From positions 62,001 to 126,000 of the forward strand of contig NZ_JAIUCZ020000007.1 of NCBI RefSeq assembly GCF_020176955.2: 64,000 nucleotides of DNA. Direction: 5' to 3'. This DNA comes from Nocardia sp. alder85J (GTDB lineage: Bacteria; Actinomycetota; Actinomycetes; Mycobacteriales; Mycobacteriaceae). The notes beneath the pieces were generated by a model. That model saw only the letters and a list, made by a program, of their open reading frames with translations, was not told where the DNA came from and searched no databases. Made by a program: the position numbers and the translations under genes. How positions within the stretch are numbered: position 1 is the stretch's first letter; each line of letters opens with the position of its first letter. Below, one piece after another: positions 43,471 to 52,608 of the stretch.

Positions 43471-43952
43471 GCGCGGGAGCGGCAGTTCGAGCGTTTCCGG
43501 CGGGAGGCGGCTCTGCCACGCCCGAGGATATGGCCGGAATCGGACCACAGTGACGGCATGACCGAGCGGGCCCACGGGCCGATCGCATCGCGAGCGAGCC
43601 TGAGGGGATCGGTATCGCGGCTGGCCCAGGGCGATCGGCATCACGGCGGACCCGCAGGCGATCGGCATCGGCGCCCAGAGGTGGTGCTGCCATTGAGCAC
43701 ACATCGGGCAGCGGCAGCGGCAGCGGCCAGGATCACCTCAGCCGGCTCGAGTATTCGGATCGGCATCGGGGTGCGGCACCTCCGGGTGTCGATATGGCGA
43801 CAGCACCGTATCTGTGACGGAAACGGGCTTGGCCGCGCCACATTTCACCGACAACGGAATCCAGTCCCGCAGCGTGACCCCCAGCAATTCGAGGATGACA
43901 TGCCGATGTCCGCCTCGTCGTCCGGGGACGAGGCGGTCGGCGGGGCAGGTGG
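43471..43952. other. Non-coding region, 482 bases
   Basis: No supported gene. The frames here are short or lack any conserved block. A run of GGCAGC-like hexamers is visible near 43707-43727. It may contain further unrecognisable remains of the hydrolase pseudogene to its left. Confidence 0.5.
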
Positions 43953-45425
43953 TCAGCCCGGTTTTCGGTGCTCGGGTTCTGTTGTGTGCGTAAGATATTC
44001 GCTCGGATGGTGGTACATGTTGACGCGTGGTCGCCGGGCCGGATCGATGTGGACCGGCGGGATCCATTGTGTGCGTCCAGCATCGGCCCGATCGCCGGGG
44101 GCGGTCGTGGTGCCCCATCCGGTGATATGTGTCCCAGCTTGCTGGTGGTGGGGTTCGCAGACGAAAGTGAGCTGGTCGGCGTCGGTGGCGCCACCGGCAG
44201 ACCATTCGGTGCGATGGTGTACCTGGCAGAGGTATCCGGGTTTGGTGCAGCCGGGGAAGGTACAGCCGATGTCGCGGGCGTGCAGCACGATCCGCTGGTC
44301 GACGGTGGCGATGCGTTTGCTCCGGCCGAGGTACAGGGGGCGCCCGTCACTGTCGTCGAACAGGGCAAGATAGTGGTGGGCATGGGATGCCAGGCGCAGG
44401 GCGTCGCCTACGGAAACGACCGCGCCCCCGCCGGTCGCCACGGCGGGACCGGCGGGATCGGCGATCCGCGGCAGTGGGCCATCGGGGATCGCCTGTGCGA
44501 CAGCGTCTTCCAGCTCTCGTAGAGTCATCGAGACGATCACGGTGACCGGCAGGCCACGATGCTGCCCGAGGCGGCCGGAGGCGATACCGTCACGCAGGAC
44601 GGCCTTGATCGCGTCATGTTGGCGTTGCGCGGCGCTCCGGGTGTCGCGTTGCACGGCAGCCTCGTCCGGGTCACCCTCGATCATGGGGGTGGTGTCGTCG
44701 GGGTTCAGGAGTCCGGGTTTGGCATATTTGGCGAAAATGGCCTCGAGGTAGGCGCGTACTTCGGGGTCCACGGTGGCGGTACAGGTCGACATGAGGTCCG
44801 GGCCTTGGCGGCTCATCGTGAAGGCGCGGCGGCGGGCACGATCGGCGTCGGTGAACGTACCGTCGGGGTTGATCAGGGCTTCGAGTTTGTCGGCGACCCT
44901 GCGCAACTGGTCCGGACGGAGCTCGCGGGCGTTCTCGGCGAGCATCACCTCGACGTCGGCGCGGGTCGCGGCGTCGACGGCGACGGGGAGGTGGTGGAGG
45001 ACGTCGCGAATAATTTTCACGTGGGCGGGTGCGATGGCTCCCGCACGGTAGGCGGTGGCCGTCGCGGGCAGGGGCGGGGCGAGGGTGTCGCCGGTGAGGC
45101 CGGTGTGGTGGGCGAGGTCGTCGGCGGCACGCGTGCGGGCGCGGGCTTCGGCGGGGGTGATACGCAGGCTGTCGGCAAGAGTGTCGACGAGGTTGTTCGC
45201 CGCGAATTCGGTGCTGGACCATTGTTCGTGCAGCTGCGCGGTCCATTGCAGCCCGGCGGCGGGCAACATGCGGACAATGGTTTCGACGCGGCGGATCAGG
45301 GTGAGCCGGTCACGGTTGGACAGGGCCTGGGTCGGCATGGCGGAGACCTGGGCGGCGGCGATCTCCAGCGCGCGCAGGGCGGCTTCGGTGGCGGGATCAC
45401 TGACGCACTCGGGTATCGAACGCAT
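43953..45425 (-). CDS. DUF222 / 13E12 repeat HNH endonuclease-like protein
   Basis: A 490-residue protein of the actinobacterial 13E12 repeat family. The N-terminal DUF222 region spans about residues 20-300 (RLTLIRRVETIVRMLPAAGL; RALRITPAEARAR-like block; GDALRLASHAH). The C-terminal HNH motif reads CTFPGCTKPGYLCQVHHRTE, then LTFVCEPHHQ, with the metal Cys and His ligands intact. These genes are multicopy in mycobacteria and nocardiae and are often thought to be mobile, but no terminal repeats or target-site duplication are visible here. Its activity is unproven. The ATG has no strong ribosome site. Confidence 0.92.
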   Translation of the reverse strand: MRSIPECVSDPATEAALRALEIAAAQVSAMPTQALSNRDRLTLIRRVETIVRMLPAAGLQWTAQLHEQWSSTEFAANNLVDTLADSLRITPAEARARTRAADDLAHHTGLTGDTLAPPLPATATAYRAGAIAPAHVKIIRDVLHHLPVAVDAATRADVEVMLAENARELRPDQLRRVADKLEALINPDGTFTDADRARRRAFTMSRQGPDLMSTCTATVDPEVRAYLEAIFAKYAKPGLLNPDDTTPMIEGDPDEAAVQRDTRSAAQRQHDAIKAVLRDGIASGRLGQHRGLPVTVIVSMTLRELEDAVAQAIPDGPLPRIADPAGPAVATGGGAVVSVGDALRLASHAHHYLALFDDSDGRPLYLGRSKRIATVDQRIVLHARDIGCTFPGCTKPGYLCQVHHRTEWSAGGATDADQLTFVCEPHHQQAGTHITGWGTTTAPGDRADAGRTQWIPPVHIDPARRPRVNMYHHPSEYLTHTTEPEHRKPG

Positions 45426-45538
45426 GTTCCCATGATACCGGCCCGCAAACTAGACACGCCAGCGAAAAATCCCCCCTACCAGCACAATCGGGCGTGTCAC
45501 GCACCCTTTCCACAGGCGCGGCATCCCTCGGACTTGAT

Positions 45539-45562
45539 CCTAATATGATTAGGTTTTAACCT
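45539..45562. promoter_or_regulatory. Double palindrome before a TetR gene
   Basis: CCTAATATGATTAGG (45539-45553, perfect 6-base arms, 3-base spacer) overlaps AGGTTTTAACCT (45551-45562, perfect 5-base arms, 2-base spacer). Both end 22 bases before the TetR start, so they are probable autoregulatory operators. Confidence 0.55.
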
Positions 45563-45584
45563 ATGAGCACCAGGAAGGAGGGCC

Positions 45585-46172
45585 ATGTCTCCCCGATCCG
45601 GGTTGACCACCGAGCGGGTGGTCCGGGCCGCGGCCGAGTTGGCCGATGAGATCGGCTTCGACAAGTTGACGTTGTCGGCGGTCGCGCGGCATTTCGGTGT
45701 GAAGGATCCGAGTCTGTATGTGCACGTGCGCAATCTGCACGACCTGCGGGTTCGGGTGGCGTTGCTGGCCAGTGCGGAGTTGAACGATCGGATCGGGGCG
45801 GCGGTGGCGGGGCGGTCCGGGAAGGAGGCGCTGGTGGCGTTCGCGGGGGCCTATCGGGGTTATGTGCTGGAGTATCCGCAGCGGTACGCGGCGACGCAGA
45901 TCCGGATGGATCCGGCCGAGGTGGCCGGGGAGCCCGCACTGGTGCGCAGTATCGAGCTGACCTCGTCGGTGTTGCGGGGGTACGGACTCGGCGCCGACGC
46001 CGGGCTGGATGCGGCTCGGTTGTTGCGCAGTACTTTTCACGGGTTCGCGACGCTGGAGGCGGCGGGTGGGTTCGCGCATTCGCGGTCCACGGATGACTCG
46101 TGGCCACGCATTCTCGACGCGTTGGATCTGACGTTGTCGAACTGGCCTGTCCACGGAGAGAAGGACGAATGA
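45585..46172 (+). CDS. TetR regulator with WHG-type C terminus
   Basis: A 195-residue TetR repressor. The DNA-binding part is residues 7-55 (TTERVVRAAAELADEIGFDK, then LTLSAVARHFGVKDPSLYVH), and the C-terminal half ending STFHGFATLEAAGGFAH fits the TetR_C WHG domain. AAGGAGGG precedes the ATG. Two overlapping palindromes lie just upstream. The stop overlaps the start of a hydrolase gene by four bases, so it is the first gene of an operon, and it probably represses that operon. Confidence 0.92.
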   Translation: MSPRSGLTTERVVRAAAELADEIGFDKLTLSAVARHFGVKDPSLYVHVRNLHDLRVRVALLASAELNDRIGAAVAGRSGKEALVAFAGAYRGYVLEYPQRYAATQIRMDPAEVAGEPALVRSIELTSSVLRGYGLGADAGLDAARLLRSTFHGFATLEAAGGFAHSRSTDDSWPRILDALDLTLSNWPVHGEKDE

Positions 46173-47005
46173 CGAGATCGAGTTTCCTGCGCGTGCCCGG
46201 GGCCACGCTGTACTACGAGGTGGGCGGGGAAGGGCCTGTGCTGCTGGTGATTCCGGGTGGCGGCGGGGATGCCGGTGCGGCCGACGGGATCGCGGCGGAG
46301 TTGCGGCGGCGGTTCACCGTCGTCGCCTTCGACGCTCGGGGATATTCGCGCAGCGCACTCGACAGCGGCGTACCGGAGGATCAGTTCGTCGCGGTGCAGA
46401 GTGACGATGCCTGCCGGCTGCTGGCGCATTTCGGCGCCGGGCCCGCGTATGTCGTGGGGGTGAGCAACGGGGCCATCGTGGGGCTCGATCTGCTCGCGCG
46501 GCATCCGGAGCGGGTGCGGGCGTTGGTCGCGCACGAACCGCCTTGTTTCGCAGTACTTCCCGATGCCCAGCAGCAGCGTGCGATGGTCGACGAGGTGGTG
46601 CGGTTGTTCCACGCCGAGGGGCCCGCGGCGGCGGGAGCGCGGTTCTTCGCGGGGATCGGCGGGGCCATGAAGATGCTGCCGGAAGCGGGTGATCCGCCGG
46701 CGCGGGAGGTGCGGCGGCGGGAGCGCAGTGCGGTGAACGCGCCGATCATGCTGGCGCACGAGCTGCGCGAATTCACCTCGTATGTACCGGATTACGCGGC
46801 GCTGGCACCGGTGGCCGACCGGCTGACCCTGGCCGCCGGTCGGGAGACGCGGGGGTGCCTGCCGTATCGTCCGGCGGTCGAGATCGCGCGCCGGCTCGGG
46901 GTCGCGGTCACCGAGTTCCCGGGGGCGCACAACGGAATGACCACCGATGCCGTGGAATTCGCCGCCTCGATCGCCGCGGCGCTGTCGACCGCGGTCGAGG
47001 CGTGA
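46169..47005 (+). CDS. Alpha/beta hydrolase
   Basis: A 278-residue alpha/beta-fold hydrolase. It has the oxyanion strand VLLVIPGGGGDAGAAD, FDARGYSRS, the nucleophile elbow GVSNGAIVG and a C-terminal GAHNGM with the catalytic His. The ATG at 46169 overlaps the TetR stop (ATGA); the in-frame extension to 46100 is antisense-free but would lie inside the TetR gene. It is followed after 13 bases by a luciferase-like oxidoreductase. A lactone or ester substrate is plausible; it is not shown by the sequence. Confidence 0.92.
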   Translation: MTRSSFLRVPGATLYYEVGGEGPVLLVIPGGGGDAGAADGIAAELRRRFTVVAFDARGYSRSALDSGVPEDQFVAVQSDDACRLLAHFGAGPAYVVGVSNGAIVGLDLLARHPERVRALVAHEPPCFAVLPDAQQQRAMVDEVVRLFHAEGPAAAGARFFAGIGGAMKMLPEAGDPPAREVRRRERSAVNAPIMLAHELREFTSYVPDYAALAPVADRLTLAAGRETRGCLPYRPAVEIARRLGVAVTEFPGAHNGMTTDAVEFAASIAAALSTAVEA

Positions 47006-47018
47006 GGGCGGTACGCGG

Positions 47019-47882
47019 GTGAAATACTACATCAGCACCGGATTTCTGGACACCCGGGAGACCGTCGAGATCGCCAGGGCGGCGGACGATCTGGGGTACG
47101 ACGGACTCGGGGTGCCCGATCATGTGGTCAACTTCGAGCAATTGACCACGCCGTATCCGTATACGCGGTCGGGGCGGCCACGCTGGGAGCCGTTCTCCGA
47201 CTGGCCGGATCCGTGGGTGCTCATCGGCGCACTCGCGCAGGTGACCACGCGGCTGCGGTTCGTGACCACGGTTTATGTTGCGGCACTGCGGGATCCGTAT
47301 TCGGCGGCGAAGGCGATCGGGACTGCGGCACTGCTGTCCGGCGGCCGGGTCGAGCTGGGGGTCGGGGTGGGGTGGTGCAAGGACGAATTCGATCTGCTGG
47401 GAGCCGATTTCGCGAAACGGGGGAAGCGGTCGGAGGAGATGATCGAATTGATGCGGCGGTTGTGGGAGCCGGGGTGGACGGAGTTCGAGGGCGAATTCTA
47501 CCGCACGCCGAAACTGGAGATGACGCCTTCGCCGCCGCCCGTTCCGATCCTCGTCGGCGGGCTCAGCGATGCGGCGTTGCGGCGGGCCGCACGGTACGAC
47601 GGGTGGGTCGGGGATCTGCTCGGGACCGGCGAGGCGATCGCGGCGGCCGCCCGGCTGCGTGAATTGCGTTCGGCCGCAGGGAAATCCATGGACGGGTTCA
47701 CCGTACTGATGCCGTTGTCCGATGCGATCACCCCGGCGGATTACGCGCGCGCGGAACAGGGCGGGGTCACGCACGTCCTGACCATGCCGTGGATGTTCTA
47801 CTCCGGGCCCGAGGCGAGTCTCGCCGACAAGCTCCGCGATATGGCACGGTTCCGGCGGGATCTCGGGCTCGACCGGAGCTAG
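47019..47882 (+). CDS. LLM class F420-dependent oxidoreductase
   Basis: A 287-residue luciferase-like protein of the F420-dependent group related to TIGR03619. It has DDLGYDGLGVPDHVV, RFVTTVYVAALRDPYSAAKA, GRVELGVGVGWCKDEFDLLG and PVPILVGGLSDAALRRAARY. The start is GTG 47019 with GAGGGCGG upstream, 13 bases behind the hydrolase stop; the further upstream frame is a shadow. It is the third gene of a TetR-led operon. The reaction is unknown. Confidence 0.9.
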   Translation: MKYYISTGFLDTRETVEIARAADDLGYDGLGVPDHVVNFEQLTTPYPYTRSGRPRWEPFSDWPDPWVLIGALAQVTTRLRFVTTVYVAALRDPYSAAKAIGTAALLSGGRVELGVGVGWCKDEFDLLGADFAKRGKRSEEMIELMRRLWEPGWTEFEGEFYRTPKLEMTPSPPPVPILVGGLSDAALRRAARYDGWVGDLLGTGEAIAAAARLRELRSAAGKSMDGFTVLMPLSDAITPADYARAEQGGVTHVLTMPWMFYSGPEASLADKLRDMARFRRDLGLDRS

Positions 47883-47979
47883 TTTCATCAACGCCGTTGA
47901 CAGAATGGCCCGCCGGACCTCAGGATGATGTGGGCGTGATCACAGCCGTCCCGCGTGGACCGGACAGGAAGCACTCGAC

Positions 47980-48849
47980 ATGACAACTGGGACAACGGCA
48001 TCGGAGACCGCACTGCGCGCGGGCGTGGTCGGGCTCGGGATGATCGGCGGCGGCGTGGCGGTGAGCCTGGCGCGGCGCGGGCGGATTCCCACCGTGTACG
48101 ACGTGCGGCCGGGGATCTCGGATTCGCTCGAGGGAGTACCGGCACAGGTGCCGACGCTCGCCGAGGTGGCGCGCGACAGTGATGTGGTCCTGGTCGCGGT
48201 GCTCGACGCGGATCAGGCGCGGGCCGTGCTGACCGGGGCGGACGGGCTGCTGGCGGCGGCGCATCCGGGGCTGGTGGTCGCACTGCTGTCGACCGTGGCC
48301 ATCGAGGAGGTGCGCGAGCTGGCCGCCGTATGCGCGGCGGCCGGAGTGGACTTCCTCGACGCCGGGGTGACCGGCGGCACCGCGGCGGCGCAGAACGGGC
48401 TGACCGTGCTGGTGGGCGGGCCGGCCGAGACCGTCGACCGGGCCCGGCCGGTACTGGACGACTTCGCCAAGCGGGTCGTGTACTGCGGTGAACTCGGCAC
48501 CGGAATGACGATGAAGCTGGCGCGCAACGCGCTGACCTATTCGGTGTGGGCGGCGGTGCGGGAATCGGCGCTCATCGCCACCGCCGGCGGTATCTCGCTG
48601 TCGCGGCTGCTGGAGGTGGTCAGCGATACCGACGGGGGCGCGGCGCCGTTGACGCTGTTGCAGGTGCACGCCGCGGGAATCACCGTGCCCGAGGAACGGG
48701 TCGCCTCGGCTGATCTGCTGGCGCAGAAGGATCTCGCCGCGGTGCAGGAATTCGCCGCGAGCGCCGGGATCGAGGTACCGATCGTCGACGCGGCGCGGCC
48801 GCACATGCGCGCGGTGTACAGCGGCGAGATGCCGTCCCGGCCCGCCTGA
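47980..48849 (+). CDS. 3-hydroxyisobutyrate dehydrogenase-like oxidoreductase
   Basis: A 289-residue NAD(P)-dependent beta-hydroxyacid dehydrogenase. The cofactor motif is GVVGLGMIGGGVAVSLARRG, followed by the substrate loop DAGVTGGTAAAQNG and the catalytic lysine region GMTMKLARNALTYS. The length is normal. AGGAAG precedes the ATG. It follows the luciferase-like gene after 97 bases, so it may share the operon. It would oxidise a beta-hydroxy acid or reduce the semialdehyde/imine form; the exact substrate is unknown. Confidence 0.92.
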   Translation: MTTGTTASETALRAGVVGLGMIGGGVAVSLARRGRIPTVYDVRPGISDSLEGVPAQVPTLAEVARDSDVVLVAVLDADQARAVLTGADGLLAAAHPGLVVALLSTVAIEEVRELAAVCAAAGVDFLDAGVTGGTAAAQNGLTVLVGGPAETVDRARPVLDDFAKRVVYCGELGTGMTMKLARNALTYSVWAAVRESALIATAGGISLSRLLEVVSDTDGGAAPLTLLQVHAAGITVPEERVASADLLAQKDLAAVQEFAASAGIEVPIVDAARPHMRAVYSGEMPSRPA

Positions 48850-48895
48850 CGCGGGTCACGAAAATCCTTGTCCCCGAATCGGAACGGAGAATATC

Positions 48896-49336
48896 GTGGA
48901 CGAATTGCGGCGTAAGGGCCTGGAGACGATGAACCAGGTGTACTCGTGGGAGATGCCGGACATGCCCGGCGAGTACTTCGCGCTGACCGTGGATCACCTC
49001 TTCGGGACCATCTGGAATCGGCCCGGATTGTCGCGGCGGGATCGCCGGATGATGACGCTGACGGTGGTCACGGCGCTGAATCTGCCGGATGCGGCCGAGA
49101 TCCAGATCAATGCCGCGTTGCAGAACGAGGAATTGACCGCGGAAGAGTTGCGGGAGATGGCCATCTTCCTCACCCACTATCTCGGTTTCCCGCTCGGGTC
49201 GGTGCTGAACGGGGTGGTGGAGCGGGTCCTGGCCAAGCGGCAGCAGGCCGCCGAGGCCGGACGGACCGAGGATCCGAAGGCCAATGTCAGTGCCGCGGTG
49301 AAGATGAACACGGGTAGAACGCTCGACTCGGAGTGA
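48896..49336 (+). CDS. Carboxymuconolactone decarboxylase family protein
   Basis: A 146-residue protein of the CMD family. The helical core SRRDRRMMTLTVVTALNLPD, then INAALQNEELTAEELREMAI and LTHYLGFPLGSVLNGVVERV, matches the gamma-carboxymuconolactone decarboxylase branch. It lacks the CxxH redox motif of AhpD-like members, so a peroxidase role is unlikely. The GTG start has GGAG upstream. It is the last gene of the run that starts with the TetR at 45585 and it may decarboxylate or simply bind a small lactone intermediate. Confidence 0.88.
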   Translation: MDELRRKGLETMNQVYSWEMPDMPGEYFALTVDHLFGTIWNRPGLSRRDRRMMTLTVVTALNLPDAAEIQINAALQNEELTAEELREMAIFLTHYLGFPLGSVLNGVVERVLAKRQQAAEAGRTEDPKANVSAAVKMNTGRTLDSE

Positions 49337-49342
49337 CCGATA

Positions 49343-49939
49343 TCATGTTTCCGGTGTGTCGATGAGCGCCTGGATGGCACGGGCGTAGATGTCGAGGACG
49401 TGCGGGTCGGGGCGCCGGCCGGCGCCGCTGCCGAGGATCCGGCCGTTCATCAGCAGGCCCGCGATCTGGACGGTGATCAACTCGGCGCGGACGGCCGCGT
49501 CGGGGCCCGGCAGCCGTTCGATCAAGGGTGCGGTGACCTGTCTGGCCGTCGACGTCTCCAGATAGGCCCGGACCTCGGGCCGGTCCAGTGCGCCGAACAG
49601 CGCGCGATACAGCTTCCGGGTGTCGTCCGGAACGTCTTCGACCAGCCGCTTCAGGATCGCACGGCCCAGGGTTTCCAGCGGGCCGTCGACGATGTCGCGC
49701 ACACTGCGGTCCACCGCGACCGCCGCCAGGAACAGCGCTTCCTTCGAACCGAAATGCCGGATGACCAAGGCCGGGTCGACTCCCGCCGCCGCCGCGATAT
49801 CGCGGACCGACGTGCCGCTGAAACCGTGCTCGGAGAACAGGCGGACCGCCGCCGCGTGAATGGCTTCGGGCGCGCGGGTCGAGCGAGGCCGTCCGGTTTT
49901 GCGCCGGACGGCCTGGTGGTCGGCCGGTGACGAGGACAT
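49343..49939 (-). CDS. TetR family regulator
   Basis: A 198-residue TetR repressor with the domain TRAPEAIHAAAVRLFSEHGF, then SVRDIAAAAGVDPALVIRHF at about residues 20-70. The C-terminal domain contains PLIERLPGPDAAVRAE. The start is uncertain between 49939 and 49975 (ATG codons, both with weak ribosome sites). It converges tightly on the CMD gene (6 bases apart) and is followed upstream by an NTF2-like gene in the same direction. Confidence 0.9.
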   Translation of the reverse strand: MSSSPADHQAVRRKTGRPRSTRAPEAIHAAAVRLFSEHGFSGTSVRDIAAAAGVDPALVIRHFGSKEALFLAAVAVDRSVRDIVDGPLETLGRAILKRLVEDVPDDTRKLYRALFGALDRPEVRAYLETSTARQVTAPLIERLPGPDAAVRAELITVQIAGLLMNGRILGSGAGRRPDPHVLDIYARAIQALIDTPET

Positions 49940-49991
49940 CCCGTCATTTTCGCCGGACCGGTGCGGTGGAGTCAACGCGGGCGGTCCGGGA

Positions 49992-50426
49992 TCACTGTCC
50001 GGCGGTCAGCGGGTTGTTGGTGAACCACGCGTTCTCCTCGCGCAGACCGCGGCTACGCCAGCCGTCGGCGGTGCGGATCATCGAATGGTGATAGGTGCCG
50101 CCGCAGAAACTCGGCTCCGCGAAACCCGGGAACCGCATGGGGTTGTAGAACAGCGCCCGTACCGCCGCGGTGTCGCCGTCGATATCCGCCTCGATATTGG
50201 TGACGAGATGCTGGGTCATCGGCAGGACCGCCATCGACTCGCGCAACCACTCCACGATCTCGTCCCGGGGACCGCTCCTGCCGAACGGGGCCGAGGTGTA
50301 GTCGAGGACGGCGTCCGCGGTGAACAGCGAGCGATAGAGCGCCCAGTCGCGGGTGTCGACCGCGCGCGCGTAGGCGCTCAGCAGGGCCTGGATTTCCAGG
50401 GTGTCGCCGATTCGCTGAATATCCAT
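49992..50426 (-). CDS. NTF2-like (SnoaL/limonene hydrolase fold) protein
   Basis: A 144-residue protein of the nuclear transport factor 2 superfamily, used by small enzymes and binding proteins. The fold signature is an N-terminal helix with EIQALLSAYARAVDTRDWAL, then LFTADAVLDYTSAPFGRSG, and late strands with RALFYNPMRFPGFAEPSF and YHHSMIRTADGWRSRGLREE. The ATG at 50426 lies 7 bases after the preceding gene's stop. It is the third gene of the Rieske oxygenase operon and may act on the hydroxylated product or isomerise it. Confidence 0.88.
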   Translation of the reverse strand: MDIQRIGDTLEIQALLSAYARAVDTRDWALYRSLFTADAVLDYTSAPFGRSGPRDEIVEWLRESMAVLPMTQHLVTNIEADIDGDTAAVRALFYNPMRFPGFAEPSFCGGTYHHSMIRTADGWRSRGLREENAWFTNNPLTAGQ

Positions 50427-50433
50427 GCGCGAC

Positions 50434-51519
50434 TCAGATCTTGAAGCGGCCGGCATAGGCGCGCAGGGGCAGGTCGGCGCTGGTGATGATGCCGGGCCGG
50501 GCGGCGACCACGGACTTTATCGAGTTCAGGGCGGGCAGGCCGGTGACGGTCATGCCGATCGACGCGAAATTCTCGGGATTCGACAGGTCGAAACCCTTGC
50601 GCGGGAAGATCATGTGCTTGCTGTAGATGTTCGGGTCGCCGGTCACCTGGGTGATGTAGCAGCCCTTGATCTGCCAGGCCGGATCGGTGTGCGGGGTCAT
50701 CTGCCATTCCAGATGGGTTTCGATGCGCGGCACGCCGTCGACCATGCCCTGATATTTGATGTAGCTGGCGCCCAGTGAGCCCTTGGGCATGAGATACCAG
50801 CCGAGATCGACGTCCTTGGTGCAGACGCCGAGTTCGTAGCGGAAGGCGACCTCGTCGAGTTCGAGATCGAAGGCGTCGGCCATCAGATAGACGGAGTCGG
50901 CGAAGACCGCGGTGTACTTGTAGAGCGAATCCGGAATGGTCGGATCGTCGACCGGGCGGCCGTAGCCGACGGCCTTCCAGGTGTCCACGGAATGGTGACA
51001 GGACACGTCGACGGATTCGGTGACGACGATGTTCTCGATCTCGGCGACGTCGGCGGTGTGCACGATGCCGAGGATCTGGCACAGGCCGGGATTCATGCCG
51101 GTGCCGTAGAAGGTGGACTTCCCGCGCTCACAGGCGGCCGCGATGACCGCGCTGACCTTGCGGCCGGAGGGATGCGCGTGATTGCGGTCGCGGTGGAATC
51201 CGGTGATCCAATCGGCGGTGGTCACCACGTCGATGCCCGCCTCGAGCACCTTCTCGTAGAGATCCTCGTCGGGGAACACGCCGTGGAAGGTGAGCACATC
51301 GGGCCGGGCCGCGATGATCTCCTCGACCGAACCGGTGGCGGTGACGCCGACGGGACCGATACCGACGATCTCGCCGGCGTCGCGGCCGATCTTGTCCGGT
51401 GTGTAGCAGTGCAATCCGACGAGTTCGAGATCCGGATGGTCGCGGATGCGGCCGATCATCTCGGTGCCGAGATTGCCGGTGGCGACCTGGAATACCCGGA
51501 TCTTCCCGGAGTTGCTCAT
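50434..51519 (-). CDS. DapB-like NAD(P)-dependent oxidoreductase
   Basis: A 361-residue protein of the dihydrodipicolinate-reductase-like group, which includes 2,4-diaminopentanoate dehydrogenase. It starts with a Rossmann-type segment RVFQVATGNLGTEMIGRI and continues with PDVLTFHGVFPDEDLYEKVL, VVTTADWITGFH and GTGMNPGLCQILGI, characteristic of the family. The ATG overlaps the Rieske oxygenase stop by four bases, so they are co-translated. It would reduce or oxidise an amine/imine or ketone intermediate in the same pathway; the true substrate is not known. Confidence 0.88.
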   Translation of the reverse strand: MSNSGKIRVFQVATGNLGTEMIGRIRDHPDLELVGLHCYTPDKIGRDAGEIVGIGPVGVTATGSVEEIIAARPDVLTFHGVFPDEDLYEKVLEAGIDVVTTADWITGFHRDRNHAHPSGRKVSAVIAAACERGKSTFYGTGMNPGLCQILGIVHTADVAEIENIVVTESVDVSCHHSVDTWKAVGYGRPVDDPTIPDSLYKYTAVFADSVYLMADAFDLELDEVAFRYELGVCTKDVDLGWYLMPKGSLGASYIKYQGMVDGVPRIETHLEWQMTPHTDPAWQIKGCYITQVTGDPNIYSKHMIFPRKGFDLSNPENFASIGMTVTGLPALNSIKSVVAARPGIITSADLPLRAYAGRFKI

Positions 51520-52523
51520 CGTGCTGACGCCTTTCTGTTCACCGTCTCGGGATAGAACTGTGCCGCCCAGCGGCGCAACGCGGTGAAGCCCTGATATTCC
51601 TTGCGCGACAGGCCCGGTGGATCCGAGTACCGCTGGTGCGCCCAGATCTCGACGTCGGCGGCGAACTGCTCGATGACGAAGTCCGCCATCGTCTTTCCGT
51701 AGCGGTTGAGCTCCCCGGCGGTGTCGCCGGGGCGGCGGCCGATCCACACCGTGAAGCGGACGTCGGAGGTGGATTCGTCGACCGGTGTGACGGCCGGCAT
51801 CGTGCGGTTGTCGACCATGCCCCAGCTCTTGGTGATCGAGCAGCCGAGTCCGGCGTTGATCGATTCGACGCCGCTGGCCACCTCGTCCTCGGCGACACCC
51901 GGATCGAAGGCGATGGTGAAATCGACGAAGGACACCGGGCCGGAGAAGTCGTGCCGGGTGAATTCCGGGGTGAACGGCGTCTTGTGCACGAACTTGAAAT
52001 GCGCGAAATCGACGCCGTTCTCCATGATGTACTGCGGATGCAGTTCCAGGCCCGGCCGGAACAGCGTGGCGCCGGGCACCGGCGGATAGTAGTCGGCCGC
52101 GGTCTTGTCGTCGCCGAACGCGGTGAAGATGTCCGGGATCTCGAAATGCGGTGGGCGGCCGTCGATGTCGTACCAGATCCAGACCGCCTCGTTGCGCTCG
52201 ACGACCGGATGGCTGCGGATGCGGCGACCCCGGTTGGGATGGTTCTCGTACGGGACGCAGACGTTGTGGCCCTCGCGATTCCACTCCCAGCCGTGGAACG
52301 GGCACACCAGGTTCTCGCCCTCGACCCGCCCGCCGTACCCGAGGTGCGCGCCGAGGTGCTCACAGTAGGCGTCGAACACCGTGACCTGCCCGGACGCCGA
52401 GCGCCAGGCCACCATGTCGCGGCCGAAGTACTTCATCCGGTGCACGGCACCGACCTCGATCTCCGTGCACCACGCCACCTGGAACCAGCCCGTGGGCTCC
52501 ATCGACAGTGGTGTTCTCGCCAT
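51516..52523 (-). CDS. Rieske non-haem iron oxygenase (KshA-like)
   Basis: A 335-residue oxygenase component. The Rieske [2Fe-2S] ligands are C54/H56 (YCEHLGAHL) and C74/H77 (CPFHGWEW). The mononuclear iron site is built around NGVDFAHFKFVH, with D172 as the bridging residue and H175 and H180 as ligands. Length and the Rieske arrangement match KshA-type 3-ketosteroid 9-alpha-hydroxylases and similar terpenoid/aromatic oxygenases. Its reductase is not adjacent. The ATG at 52523 has GGGAGG upstream. A divergent TetR gene and a clear inverted repeat lie upstream. A steroid substrate is plausible, not proved. Confidence 0.92.
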   Translation of the reverse strand: MARTPLSMEPTGWFQVAWCTEIEVGAVHRMKYFGRDMVAWRSASGQVTVFDAYCEHLGAHLGYGGRVEGENLVCPFHGWEWNREGHNVCVPYENHPNRGRRIRSHPVVERNEAVWIWYDIDGRPPHFEIPDIFTAFGDDKTAADYYPPVPGATLFRPGLELHPQYIMENGVDFAHFKFVHKTPFTPEFTRHDFSGPVSFVDFTIAFDPGVAEDEVASGVESINAGLGCSITKSWGMVDNRTMPAVTPVDESTSDVRFTVWIGRRPGDTAGELNRYGKTMADFVIEQFAADVEIWAHQRYSDPPGLSRKEYQGFTALRRWAAQFYPETVNRKASAR

Positions 52524-52608
52524 CTCGATCCTCCCGATCCCGAGGGGCCCGCCCGGCGACCCCCAGCCGGGCGCTGTGACCCGGACCACTCGGCGCCACT
52601 GAGCATAG

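Noticed and set aside
43953..45425. 13E12/HNH gene as part of a mobile element
   Set aside because: No flanking inverted repeats, target-site duplication or integrase were seen, so only the gene is called.
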